Assembly (NCBI GenBank): GCA_007026445.1
Contig: VDMD01000022.1
Coordinates: 124,001 to 188,000 of the forward strand
Length of the DNA: 64,000 nucleotides
Reading direction: 5' to 3'
Source of the DNA: Schizophyllum amplum
Lineage: Eukaryota > Basidiomycota > Agaricomycetes > Agaricales > Schizophyllaceae
The position numbers and the translations under genes were made by a program. How positions within the stretch are numbered: the stretch's first letter is position 1; each line of letters begins with the position of its first letter. The notes under the pieces are model-generated. The model did no database searches. It had not been told where the DNA came from and was given only the letters and a program-made list of their open reading frames with translations. Shown piece by piece: positions 1 to 11,029 of the stretch.

Positions 1-406
1 GTACGTCGGCGGCGTCGTCAAGATCTTCTCGCGCCCGGCGCGACGCATACGCGCATGAGCATATCATTACCTCGTCCGAGCCTACCCGAGGAAGACGTGG
101 TCGGCGCCAGGGAGGCCACGCAGCGCAGCGATGCGGTCCTTGATTGCACGGTGCGAGGGGTCGGGGTAGCGGTGCAGGTTCAAGTGAGCGTATCCTGCAG
201 CTCTTGGGGGAGGGGGGTAGCGCTCGCGGAGGGAATGGAGTGCCCGAGCGAGTTCTCGTTCGCGTCGAGGAGGATGCCTCCTGGTAGTCATCGCGCGCAC
301 AGCGGTATGGGTGCAGCGCGAGGATGTTGGGCCGGATGACGTGCTCGATGTTAAAGTGAGCGGGCTTGATGGGGTCGAAGTTGAGGGGGAGTCCGTGGAT
401 GGGCAT
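1..406 (-). CDS. HIS5: Histidinol-phosphate aminotransferase, 5' part, frame-broken
   Basis: This is the start of a PLP-dependent histidinol-phosphate aminotransferase (histidine biosynthesis), cut by the left edge. The minus-strand ATG is at 404-406 (MPIHGLPLNF). Family blocks can be read in sequence but in changing frames: an ILLDANENS-like block near 255-280, HRYPDPSH near 155-180, VFLG near 83-94, then GSDE and a VCVAPG..KILTTPPTY block to base 1. About five single-base gaps separate them, for instance before GSDE and inside the V-I-D-M and PG-R-E-K segments. In this class the next conserved stretches would contain the PLP lysine, which lies outside the window. The family call is from motif order. 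Whether the breaks are real (pseudogene) or sequence errors cannot be decided here. I lean to errors, because every block downstream of a gap is otherwise well conserved. Confidence 0.75.
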   Translation of the reverse strand, partial: MPIHGLPLNFDPIKPAHFNIEHVIRPNILALHPYRCARDDYQEASSSTRTRTRSGTPFPPRALPPSPKSCRIRSLEPAPLPRPLAPCNQGPHRCAAWPPWRRPRLPRVGSDEVMICSCAYASRRAREDLDDAADV

Positions 407-1147
407 GGTGGTGGGTGACAAGGAGAGTGTATGGCTGACTCGACCAGCCGCGCGCGAAGATGACTTGATCGCGAAGTGAGTTTGTTGATCTTATCTTATC
501 GCATGACCGCGTCTTCGGACCGTGCGCAATCTGCCGAAGTTTGCCGGCATCCCCGTTTGGACCCTTCTTTGTGTTGAACTTTTGGTGATGGCGGCGCTGT
601 CCCTGTCAGGCCCCTGCATCCAGGTCCAGGATGGAATGTTCAACGTTGACGCATAGACGGAAAAAGCACAGGAGCAACTTTGCTGTTTGTCACGGACACC
701 TTCAAACGATGGCTTCAACGATGAACATGACCATTGACGGTAAGGTGTCCGTCGGGACTCGGTATCGCCAACGGTCGGTGTCTCACTCGATCTGTGAGTG
801 GCTCGGAGGGGACTGTGGGGATAAAACAGCCCCCACACCGCGAAAAACAGGGCCAACCCGGGCGACGCGGAAGGCCAGTCCTCCAACTTCAAGACAGGGC
901 GCGCTGGGTCGAATCCTGTTGATGCGCGAGGTAGCAACAAATGAATCAACCACGTCCAGTTCCGCGGAAGTTGAAGGAAGGTTGAGGATTGACAGGATCC
1001 AGGGGGTTGCTGAGACCTGGACTCTGCGTTGACTCTGCGCGAGACATGGAACTGAGCTGGCTCGGACGGTGCGGTCATGCTTATGACGAAGCCTATAATG
1101 GAACCCGGCCCGATCCCCCGGCATGCTGCTTGCTTTCCGCCAGCATC
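407..1147. other. Intergenic, divergent between HIS5-like gene and F-box gene
   Basis: There are open frames on both strands (the longest about 230 codons on the minus strand), but none shows a recognisable motif or consistent splice structure. It is probably the shared upstream region of the two flanking genes. I see no repeat or RNA gene. Confidence 0.4.
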
Positions 1148-2382
1148 ATGGTCGTGCTTCCGAATGAGCTTTTTCTTCCTATTCTCGACCACTTGGATGG
1201 GAATAAATGCGCATTGAAAGCATCTAGCCTCGCCGGACGCGTCTTACTCAGCGTCAGTCGCGCTTTGCTCTTCCGCATCGTTCATATTCATCCCGGAAAC
1301 GCGTCTTTGTTCGCTGCACTCATCACATCCCCGCTCTCTACCCTTCCAGCGGCGGTGCGCGAGCTTAGCCTTCTCCAGCGCCCAGAAGTATACGAGCGCC
1401 ACGCCATCACAGAGTTTGACGGGCCAGAATGGTTGGACGAAGCGATCGATGCGCTCGCCCGACTGCAGGCCGTCGATGTGCTGCAGATCGACCACGTTGA
1501 GTGGCTACAGCTCGCCCCCTTGACGCGCACCACACTCATCGCTACATTCTCTCCGAGCATCACGCGCTTCCGACTCTCCGCCGTGGCTGTGGACACCTTG
1601 GATGACATCCTCGCGCTCGTGTGCGCCTTCCCCCACCTCGAGACCCTCGCGCTCGATGATCTTATCTGGGATTTCACGGAGGGAAGCTCACTGCATGTCT
1701 TACCGCCCTCTTTATACCGCCTACATCTTGGCAGCCTGTACAAGCGCGATATCCTGCAGTGGCTCCTCACGCGAGCCACAGTCCCGTTCGTCCGGCACCT
1801 CAGCCTAGGTGCCGTAGCCCCACCCGACACGCCAGCGATCGGCGCCTACGTCGCGGCTGCGGCACCTGAGCTCCACTCTCTACGTGTCGTCTTCAACTCG
1901 CTGGACGCTGGCGGCGATGCCGGTGCGCCTACTCCCCGCTCCGCTCATCGCGCGCCCTTGCTCAGACTCCACCAGAGGACTTTTGCACTGCGGTTAAGTT
2001 GTCCCGCTGCTTTGCGCTGCGCTCTATCTGGGTCGACGAGCTCGTATACTTTGCACTCTTCCGCCTCACCAGCCCGTTCCCCTGGATCGCGGCGATCCTG
2101 CTGCAGGCGGCTGCGCTCCCCGTGCTCACGCGAATCATGCTCAGCCTGCACATCGACGCCGCGAATCAACTCGACGCGAGCGAGCAGCCGGCGCACTGGG
2201 CCCGGCTCGACGCAGTGTTCGTGCCACCGAACTTCCCGGCGCTCGTGTCGGTCGACGTGTTGGTGTGCGGAGAAGCGGACCTTCGTATGGTGGACGTGTC
2301 CTTGCGGATGAAGCTGCCTATGTGCGCTGGCCGCGGGCTGCTGCGGGTGGGAACGTGCGGGCCTATGGATGCCTGGGATTGA
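1148..2382 (+). CDS. F-box-like protein
   Basis: The predicted protein is about 393 aa. The N-terminus (residues ~3-45) has the F-box pattern LPNELFLPILDHL followed by a Leu/Val-rich helix ending LLFRIVHIH, which would bind Skp1 in an SCF ubiquitin ligase. The rest is the leucine-rich, weakly repeated tail usual in the expanded agaricomycete F-box families (LETLALDDLIW, LYRLHLGSL). The frame changes near 1923. An intron at 1923-1975 (GTGCGC...CAG, 53 nt) restores it exactly and joins to the C-terminal frame (SIWVDELVYFAL... to MDAWD). I chose the ATG at 1148 because it sits directly before the F-box; an in-frame upstream extension from 989 lacks any conserved character. The substrate is unknown. 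It stands alone between the HIS5-like gene and the GATA factor. Confidence 0.72.
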
Positions 2383-4521
2383 GGAGCAGGCGTCGTGTGG
2401 GATGAAGGGGTCAACGGGATAGTGTACAGCACCGCCTCAAGGGGCGCCGGGGGACGGAATACGGATGTGCTTAATTGAGGCACGCGGGTTAATGGGCGTG
2501 AGAGATGAGAAGAGACGGGATCCGTCAACGCGTCAGGACTTGCAAGGAACCCGCAGGGGCGAGCGGATGTCGCTAGCTTGTCGCTAGCGGCACTTCAGGC
2601 TGTTGGCTGTGTAATACTTGGGCGTCAACATATCGTTGGCCCTGAGCTACATATTTACCTTGAGCTGCTTACTGTTTAGTCACACCAGGGGGTGCTCGGG
2701 AGATCAAGGGCTACGCCGCTCCGAGTGAGTACGTGTCTGTTGATTGGTGCAGGCGCGATGGTCTTGATGTCTGAGGACAGGCGGCAGCTATCATCGGCGC
2801 CTGATTGTCCTGAGTGAATCCTGAGTCCTGAGGTTTGAGGGGCTGGTGGCGGGGGGGGGGGGGGGGTTAAAGTACCATACTACAACACAACGGTGAGCGT
2901 CTCGCGGGGCGCTTCGACAGTTCGATTTCTCGATAATCATACAGTGATTTGAGCCTGACACACTGAGGTTAGGTCGGATCTTCGAAGTCGACCACTCGCA
3001 AGTCTACCGCATTGATATAGTACAGCTATCTTGTGCTGCTTGGCTGCTCCGCCTGATCTTCTTCTGCAATTAACACCTGGCTCCTTCACTCTATCACTAA
3101 TGCTGATCTCACAGCGAAGAAGCCGCAGGGCTTCGGCCCCGTCGCTCGCAGATTCGGCACTTTCCGCGTGATCGATAGAGTCCATTGTTCGTTTTGTCAC
3201 GTGCTTACGCTCTTGCTCTTGACCTTGGCTGGAGACATCTGAGTCCCCAATCGGATTGTCTGACGGCGTCTTTTACATGAGGAGTTATATACCCAATTTA
3301 TAGCGACAAATGACGCGAAAAATTCCTTCCTATGCTGCTTTGAGCTTCATACAGCAGCTGACCGAGGACCCGGTGATTGGCAGGCTCAACGACGACAGTT
3401 AAGTACAGTACACATGCATTGCGGGCGCGTAAGTTCGCATTCAGTGCAGCTGTATATGAAGGACACGGGCGCTAATCCTCTGAACACGCCTGCATCCTGT
3501 TGTACGCCTCAAACGGTCGCTGATGAACCATGGTCGCGACTGGCGCCCTTTTTCTGACAGGATTCCGTACCCGTGGTCGGCAGCCCAGTGCCACCCTCAA
3601 ACTTTAGTGGCCACCCCCCTACCAGCCATCAGAAGCCCAGTCGCGCAAGCTTTAGAGTGCACGGTCACGGATTCGCAGGCCTTCGCATACGACTCTGCCC
3701 CAGGGGCCCCTACCAACACCCGACGCCGCCCAAAGATCTCGTCGCACGCACGCCATTGGTCACATCGTTGAAGATACGATTCAGAGCATACTAGTTAGAG
3801 TACTGTAAATTGCGGAGTAAATACACTTGGGGACTTGATTGTCATTCGGGGCTGATTCATTGTGTTGATTCCTTCTCTAAATTAGTAAGTGAAGCACTGC
3901 GCTTGGTAAGGGTGGGAATGGATAGGATAGACGGCAGCGATGGGATCGACGGTAACTGCAATTTGCGCCGAGAGCTCCTGGCCTGGCGAGCAGACAGTCA
4001 TAAATTACCCGGATGTCTCTGCAAAGTCTGTGGGCTGGGGTAGCAGGTACAAGGACGGGGGACGCGGCGGGTACAGGCGAGGGGGTACAGTGCGAAGGGA
4101 TACAGCGCGAGGAGGCACAACGGGGGAAGTGGGGCATGGTAACGTCGTGGGGGCGCGATTGCGCGCAGGTAGGCACGGGGCGCGGCGCAGGCAGGCGAGC
4201 CACGAACTGGTCCCGCGCCGCCCGCCGTGATGAGGTAGGAACGGCGGGTGCCGCGGAGGCAGAAATATGAGGCGCAAGCAGCCCGGCAGGTACACTGCGG
4301 GGACACCGGGGCACGAGGGTGCGGCGGCGTCGGTGGCGTCCTCGCGACCGTGCGCCGATGGCTCGGGGCGGTGGACCGACGATCACGCGTACGTCGGTCC
4401 CGCACACGCCATCTTGGCGCGGGAAGCTGAGGCTGGAGTTCGCGGACGCCCACAACGACGCCCACGCACCCACGCGTGATCAGAAGCCTCGCGGGCGTGG
4501 CCCTGCCTCCGTCGCCATCTC
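2383..4521. other. Gene-poor stretch with a G16 homopolymer
   Basis: This 2.1 kb lies between the 3' end of the F-box gene and the 3' end of the GATA gene. Short frames exist (for example an 87-codon minus frame at 2937-3200), but none has a recognisable domain. A run of 16 G occurs at 2851-2866. Several overlapping long frames at 3877-4627 on both strands follow from the high GC content and are not supported as genes. Confidence 0.4.
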
Positions 4522-6521
4522 TCAGGAGGATGGGGGCGCCTTGGGGTACTTGGTCCGCGGTCGGATCTTGTTCTTCTTGAGTGCAAGAGGACGCTCCTTC
4601 CCCCGCAGGCGCGAGTACACGCCGCATGCATTGCAGACCTGTGTTCCGTCCTTGCCGCGCCTCCAGACAGACCTGGAAGGATAAAATCAGTATGGTGTGG
4701 GAGAGCGCGTGAGGTGAGGATGCGGCAAGGTGGGTTGTTGGGATGGCAGGAACGCGAGGAGAAGCATAGTATCAGAAGAGTTATAACGCGATCATCGGTA
4801 GAGACAGTGGGAGAGCGGTGTAGCAGAGGAAAATTACAAAGGGAACGCGGTACGCGAGGGAAAAAGAGGCGACCTAATTGACAGGAGCGGCAGACGCGTG
4901 TACAAAGAAGCGCGATGGCGGAAAAAACGGAGACCCGGAGGAAAACAAGAGAATAAATCCACGCGAATGCGGGGAAGCGCGCACGGCAGCCGACATGTAG
5001 ACGGAGGGCATGGCAGGCGGAATGTAGGGAGGCGCGGCGGTGTTTTAGCATGCAGGAGGAGCGGCAGCGTGGCGAGAGGACCACCACCACGACAAGAGAG
5101 GCGCCCACGCAGGGCGGGCAACGAGCCATAATACAGGGGACACAATGAAAGGAACCAAAAGCAGAATAAGGGGATTGAATGCCGAAAAGCGAAACAAATG
5201 CAGAACGGGAAAATGAGAGACAGAGCCCACTCACGTCCGATGGGTCCCACAATGGCTGCACGTCGGTGCGTCGGGGTCGTCGTCACCCGCATCGTCCTCC
5301 TGGTCGGCCTCGATGAGCACCTTGGGTCGGTGCATGTGGCGCTGCTTGTAGAAAAGACCACAGGCGTTGCAGAGAAGCTGGAAGTTGGACGGATCGCGCC
5401 GCCACAGGGGACTGTGATGACGTGAGCAAGGCATGAAAGCGGCCGCGAACGAAAGGACAAGAGTCATCCAAAGGAGGTAGGGATAGGACTCGGGGGAGAC
5501 TGAATGTCCTCGAAGGGAATATAGCATCGAATAAAACAGCGATTAAAACATACGTTTGCTTGACTCCGCAATGGGAGCACTGCTTTTCCGTCTGCTGGTT
5601 CTTCGGCGCCGCGCTGGGCAGCGATCGCTCGCTGGTCGCCGGTGAAGAGGTATCGAGGAGGTCGAGCCCAGTGGACTCGGGCGAGTCGCGCTTGATCGTG
5701 AGGTCGTCCGCGCCTCTGGAGGGTCCGCCATCCATCGCGCTGCGCGAAGTCCCTGCGTTCATGATGACGCGCGTATCAAAGCCAGAGCGCAGAGGCCCAG
5801 ATTCCATAGAGCGCGACGTGCCACCCGACCCAAGCCAGGCTGCGCTCTCGCCGCCGACGCCGGGCAGATAACGCTGGTCCCAGCTCGCCTCCCTATACCG
5901 CGGCTGCATGACAGGGGAGTGCGAGTGCATGCGGGAGCTGGAGGATATGCGTGGTATGCGTGCCTCGGAAGGCATGCCTACGTCTGTGGGCATGCGCAGG
6001 TCGACGGACATGCGCGGATCGGCGGACATGCGAAGGTCGCTCGACATGCGGATATCGGAGGATAATCGAGGCATAGGAGGAACAAGCGGCTCGGCGGGTA
6101 GGCGCTGATCTGGAGTCATGCGTGCGTCCGAAGACATGGAGTGGGGGAAGTAAAATGAGTCCAGCGAGTCGCTGCGCCCCCAAGGCATGTCGAGGGGCTG
6201 CTGCGTGTGGAGGTGCTGGGAGTGCGACGCGTGCATGGAGGGCTGCGAGGAGTGCATGGGGAGCATGAAGTCGCTCTGCTGCTGCTGCTGCTGCTGCATG
6301 ACAGTCCGAGGATGGGGCATGTAGTGGTGATCGAGCCTTGACTGCGGCGGCGGGTATGAGGAGGGGAAGTCGTAGCTCACTGGAGCGGGTGAGTACGGTG
6401 AGGGGGGGAAGAGTGCACGAGACTGACCATCCCCCCACTCGCCCGAGGTGGTGGAGTCGGCGAGTTGTGTATAGGCGCGCGTCGGGCGGCGCGCATTCGA
6501 GTTGTAGTGCGAGTCCGACAT
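4522..6521 (-). CDS. Two-finger GATA-type transcription factor
   Basis: The protein is about 431 aa in three exons: 6521-5554, 5411-5235 and 4672-4522. Finger 1 (Cys315, 318, 337, 340) is CX2CX18CX2C with core PLWRRDPSN and tail GLFYKQRHMHRP. Finger 2 (Cys374, 377, 395, 398) is CX2CX17CX2C with core SVWRRGKDG, followed by a basic tail (LALKKNKIRPRTK) reaching almost to the stop. Each finger is split by an intron (142 nt and 562 nt) at the same Thr codon. The N-terminus is low-complexity: Pro/Ser-rich, Q7 at 76-82, and a hexapeptide-like repeat (S-D-x-R-M-S/P) at about 131-190. GATA fingers bind GATA cores, so this is a nuclear DNA-binding regulator; its targets are unknown. The acidic linker between fingers lacks the Cys-rich motif of fungal iron repressors. 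Confidence 0.88.
5930..6130 (-). repeat. Degenerate tandem hexapeptide-coding repeat (S-D-x-R-M-S)
   Basis: In the GATA factor, six or more imperfect copies of an ~18-nt unit encode SSDIRM, SSDLRM, SADPRM, SVDLRM, PTDVGM and PSEARI in succession. On the plus strand the unit reads roughly CGGACATGCGNAGGTCG. It looks like expansion of a short unit followed by drift. Confidence 0.75.
6275..6298 (-). repeat. CAG/CTG triplet microsatellite coding poly-Gln
   Basis: Seven CTG/CAG triplets lie in frame in exon 1 of the GATA factor and encode Q7. Such tracts are length-variable between strains. Confidence 0.8.
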
Positions 6522-7374
6522 ACGGTGACTGCCGGCGCGAGCGGGGAGTGATCACGGCAGTCCATGGGCGGACCTGCTGGTTATATAAATGATCGAGGAA
6601 CCTGTAGGATGCCGCATCGCGTGGGACAAGCGTGCTGCATGTAGTATAACAAACGGAGCCAGCCGTTTCTCCCGTGCCATATACGGCACGAATGAACAGT
6701 GACACAGGCTGAGACTGGTCAACCGACCCGGTTTATCGTGATAACGTGACGGCCTGCCGGGTCGACCTCCTTTTTACGGCAGTTGGCCAGCCCGCCCGGA
6801 ATCGCCGCGGCTGCAGTTGGAAAATTCCAAAAATGCAAGGCCTCCGGGGTGACAAAACGTGTTGAAATGTCGGGGTATACTGTGGCCCACTGTCGCAAAT
6901 AACAACAACGCCCACCATTGTTCAACTACGTCGACTGGGGGCGCACCTGTGGGTGCAGCGCCGCCGTGCTTGCGGTCCGGTACGGAGGCGGGAGACTCGT
7001 TATGGGTAGATGAAGGTGCCCCCCGGTGCGGAGATGGCGAGTAACGCTGGCCTGGGCCAACTGTCAATGTCAGTATAGCCAATGGTTCCGGCCAGTCAAT
7101 TACACCGTCGTCATCAGGTTTCAGCCTCTCGCGAACATGCATAGTGCCTGGCTTCACAGCAACCCCACTCGAGAGTCGACGGTATTTTCTTTCTCGGCGA
7201 TGAGTACATCACCTGAGAAATTCGGGCGGAAGCAGGTCAGGGTCGGGCATCGGGACAAGGAGGCAAATTTGCACATATTTGTTCCGGGGGTCTGGATCAC
7301 GCCGGGCCCCCCAGGGGGGGTTTCTGCTCTTGTTCCTGATTTGTGCATTATCATCCGGCAGACTGACTCCCGCG
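6522..7374. promoter_or_regulatory. Shared upstream region of the GATA factor and CIA1
   Basis: This is 853 bp between two divergent start codons with no convincing coding frame. It contains a single tGATAA core near 6737 and no clear repeat. It presumably holds both promoters. Confidence 0.45.
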
Positions 7375-8756
7375 ATGTCCGTCGCGACCCAGACACACCA
7401 CATCGTCGCTGTCGCCCAGCTCGAGGGTAAGAAAGAGTGTATTCCCCACAGTCTGCGCGCTGATTCTCGCACATCGTCCTGCAGGCCACGAAGATCGCGC
7501 CTGGCATGTAGCATGGAATCCCACCAAGCCTCTTCTGGCGTCCTGCTCTGCAGATAAAACAGTCCGGTTCTTCGGTTATAGCGCGTCCACTGACTCGGAA
7601 AACCCACCGAGCTCGCTGAAATTTACGAACGTCACTACAATACCGACAGGTCACCTGAAGACTGTAAGGGCGCTTGCGTGGGCTCCCTCTGGCAAGACGC
7701 TCGCCACCGCCTCATTTGATGCAAACATCGGAATTTGGGAGCAATCTATCGATGACGAAGACGATGGGCCACCTTCTGCTGCAGAATGGGAGTGCGTCAG
7801 TCTGCTAGAGGGCCACGAGACCGAGTGCAAGAGCGTCGCATATTCAAGCTCGGGAACCCTCCTCGCGAGCTGTAGCCGCGACAAAACAGTATGGGTCTGG
7901 GAAGGTAAGCGAGATAACTCTGCGTACTCCCTACCCAGCTTACGGTACATTCTTCCAGTCCAGCCCGACGCGGACTTTGAGTGCATGGGCGTGCTCATGG
8001 AGCACTCCCAGGACGTCAAGTGCGTCGCCTGGCATCCGTCAGAAGAGGTCAACCGCCTCTCCCTCGCCTCCGCGCAGCTCTCGCGCTGACGCGTGCCGGC
8101 AGATACTCGCCTCCGCCTCGTACGACGACACCATCAAGCTCTACGTCGACGACCCTGCGGACGACTGGTTCTGCTTTGCTACGCTGACTGGCCACGCTTC
8201 GACCGTCTGGGCGCTGGCCTGGGCGCCGCGCGGGAGCTACCTCGCATCCGCGTCGGACGACAAGACGGTCAGGATATGGAAGCGCGTGGCTGAGCACCAG
8301 TGGGTGGAGGCCGCCGTTATTGGCGGGCATGGGCGTAGCGTCTACTCTGTCAGCTGGGGCCCCGGAAAGAGCGACAACCCGCGGAGCCTCGGGTGGCTTG
8401 CAAGCGCGGGGGGCGATGGCGTTATCCGAGTGTTCGACCTGATTGTGCGTTCAGCCTTTTTTTACCTTGCTCTTCGCCCTTAGGTCGATCCCCCATCGCC
8501 TTGGTGTGCGGGATGACCGATGCCCTTTTTCTCACCCCCGAAACCTCATTTATCGTTGGACTGGCTGACCCTCGCCCAGGAGCCTGAGCGGGCATCCGAA
8601 AATCCAGCGTACACGCTCATCGCTGAGCTTCCAGATGCACACGGTGTTCACGACGTGAACGCGGTGGCGTGGTGCCCTCGGGAAGGGCAGCACGACTTGC
8701 TCGCCACGGCAGGTGATGATGGCGCGGGACGCGTCTGGCGGGTAGTGCCGCTTTAG
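7375..8756 (+). CDS. CIA1: Cytosolic iron-sulfur assembly WD40 protein CIA1
   Basis: CIA1 is the WD40 propeller of the CIA targeting complex that delivers 4Fe-4S clusters to cytosolic and nuclear apoproteins. The model is 359 aa in five exons: 7375-7426, 7485-7904, 7959-8047, 8103-8444 and 8580-8756, all with GT-AG introns of 54-58 nt and one of 135 nt. WD repeats are plain, for example LLEGHETECKSVAY...DKTVWVWE, GHASTVWALAWAP...DKTVRIWK and GHGRSVYSVSWGP...DGVIRVFD. The N-terminal GH-x-D-x-x-W-x-V-x-W pattern (GHEDRAWHVAWNP) and the last blade (DVNAVAWCP...GRVWRVVPL) match CIA1 in order and length. The reading frame is intact throughout. The gene shares an upstream region with the GATA factor. 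Confidence 0.93.
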
Positions 8757-11029
8757 CTTTAGGTGTGCCATCTCGCTTGTCCAACGGCGAATATTCGATT
8801 TCTGACCGCGTGACAGTTGAGTCACGGTTCGAGCCGGCCTACACTTGGAAATCAGAAAGTCGCGTCAGAATTTCTAATGGAACCCCGCGAATCGTTGCGA
8901 GCTGCTGAATGAACCGACTGCGATGATTATCGACTTGCCTTCCTTCTTTTGGTATGACGACACAACGGGCGGGTATCGTCGAGGCAACTCCTCTGCCTCC
9001 CCGCGCTGGAATCAAACCCACGCGGCCGTCTATATCAACGTCCGTGACCCCGCTCCAAATAATGCGGCGCTTCCCTCTCCATCTCATATCCGCCCACATC
9101 TCTCTCGCGGAGGGTCCTGCGTCCTCTGTACAGGTAGGAGACGCCCGCACCCCTGCCACCTAGCGGTCGCCACCCTGCGCCGCGCGTAATCTATGTCCCT
9201 CCAAGCGTCATTCTCTTCATTGTGTATGTCGCCGCATCCGTGGCCATCAAATCTGTCTGCCGCGCGTGGATCGGCGGGGGCGCTGATTGGCTTGATGACA
9301 AGCATCTGGGTTGGATTGACAGTCCGAGAGGGGACCGCCGGCAGGATGTGCTGGATGGCAGGCGTGCGAGTGTTTAGCGCAACGTTCGACAGCACCAGGT
9401 ACCTTCGTCGAGTCGGGACGGTCTCCGCTGAATTGTCGAGGACGCGCCGGTGATCATGGCATTGACATGGGAAAACATCAACAACACGAGGGCACATCGG
9501 GGACTGCCCGAGGCGTTTGGCCTTCTCATCTATCACAGCGCCTCGCCAGATATCACGTCTTCTTCGAGTTCGAGCGTTGGCTTGCTGCGAATGAGCTCCG
9601 TTATCGACAACGCTGAGCGTGACATCGCCTCGTAAGTACAGCAGGAGTCCATCTACCTACCCGAGGCTTCGCCGCTTCATCAACGACGTCTCCAAAGCAT
9701 CAACCCTGGGAGTAAGTAATGAGCGGCGCTTGTTTGATTGTTTGAACTCACTCACGCCTTGTTATAGTAAGCCACAAGGGGGACGAAAGAGACGACGCCG
9801 TATGTGACATGTGTGACACATGAACTTCAACCATTACGTTTTAGCACGTGCCGGAAGCTGGTGCAAGAACAGCGTCAGATGCTCATTCGAACTGGCCGCC
9901 GGACTCGTCAAGCGCCTCAACTCGCGCACCTTACGGTCAGCACGCGAGCGGTCGGTTTCTTTCGGCTCCAGCGCAGTCGGCGGCATCCCACGTCGCGCTC
10001 GTACGCCCGAGACAAACACCTTCCGCGGATGCTGATTCGACGCCTATGGAAATCGAATATTCAATTTCCTGGGGATTTTCTCCTCGTCCAGGGACCAGCG
10101 AGCTCGAAAGCGGAATATTTCATCGTACGCGTGTCCGTGCACGTTGCGTTGGAATGACGTGCGTTGCCGTAAATGAAATTGTTCCGTTCATTATGCATCT
10201 CGGGCCATTGTTGCAAATGGCTCAGTACACGCCGTCGCGCCGAAAACATGAGCTGGCTCTCGCAGCCCAGCGGTCGGGTGGTCAGCACACCGTTCGCCGC
10301 GACGTCGCCATAGGTGCGGCTCGAAGGATAACCACCCCAGATGGAGGGCAAGCGTCAGTGCCACCACCGCGAGTTTGAGGCGGAGCCGACGCGCTTGCGC
10401 AGACTGAGGTAAGGTCAATGGGTTGAGTCTTAGTCAGAGAGAGGGGAATTCCGTTCTTTCCGGAGAACAGAAGTACAGGAGTAATGGTACTTCAGCGCCG
10501 CCATCACAATAGCAGCTTGATCTTAAGCTACTTCCACGAACTACTGCAGAGCAGTTGCATCGCCATCTTTCTTCATGTGCATGCCACCCTGTTATGAGGC
10601 CGATGTAATCTGTTACTTATTCGTTCAATCCATTTGCTCGATCGTACAGCGTAGCCAGTACTTCAGCGCTTCAGCGCTTCAGCCACGAAAAATCGGACAT
10701 TGTCAGGACACCAAATAATAAAGGCTCCCGAGCCCCAGTGTACCATATTATTGTTGCGTAGTATACAGTGCATAAAGAGTACATCAGTAAGGAGATGTCG
10801 CGATTGAGTGAGTAAAGTAATCCGAGGATCGTCGACCGTGGAAGACGTGCCTGCCGAGCGAAGGGCAACGCTACCTGTTGGCGCTGCTAGAGCATGCCCT
10901 GCGAGAATTTGCTTGACGGCAGGACAACGTCCTCCGACCACAGAAGGAGAGCGCCCGCCCGCGCCCGCAGGCGCGCCGACGTCTTTATCCTAGCGTCCGG
11001 GAGATTGAACACGGTGCGATGTTGCGGCG
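8757..11029. other. Long stretch without a confident gene
   Basis: Many frames of 60-180 codons overlap on both strands (for example 9084-9536 minus, 9450-9635 plus, 9848-10378 plus). One piece around 9180-9360 plus reads like a membrane segment followed by a short hydrophilic tail, but I could not build a spliced model with family motifs. A CTTCAGCGC unit is repeated two to three times at about 10660-10684. Confidence 0.35.

Noticed and set aside
989..1147. Upstream in-frame start for the F-box protein
   Set aside because: The extra ~50 residues have no conserved character, and the ATG at 1148 fits the F-box directly.
2851..2866. G16 tract as a functional G-quadruplex
   Set aside because: A single homopolymer with no flanking gene signal; more simply a slippage tract and possibly of uncertain length.
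4383..5261. 292-codon minus-strand ORF across the long GATA intron
   Set aside because: It runs through exon 3 and the 562-nt intron in a frame that does not encode the zinc finger, and shows no conserved motif.
4522..6521. GATA factor as the iron regulator (SreA/Urbs1/Cir1 type)
   Set aside because: The finger spacing and short acidic linker without extra cysteines do not match that class.
9084..10378. Possible cyclin (RFINDV phrase) or other spliced gene
   Set aside because: A single short phrase with no following cyclin-box motifs; no consistent splice model could be made.
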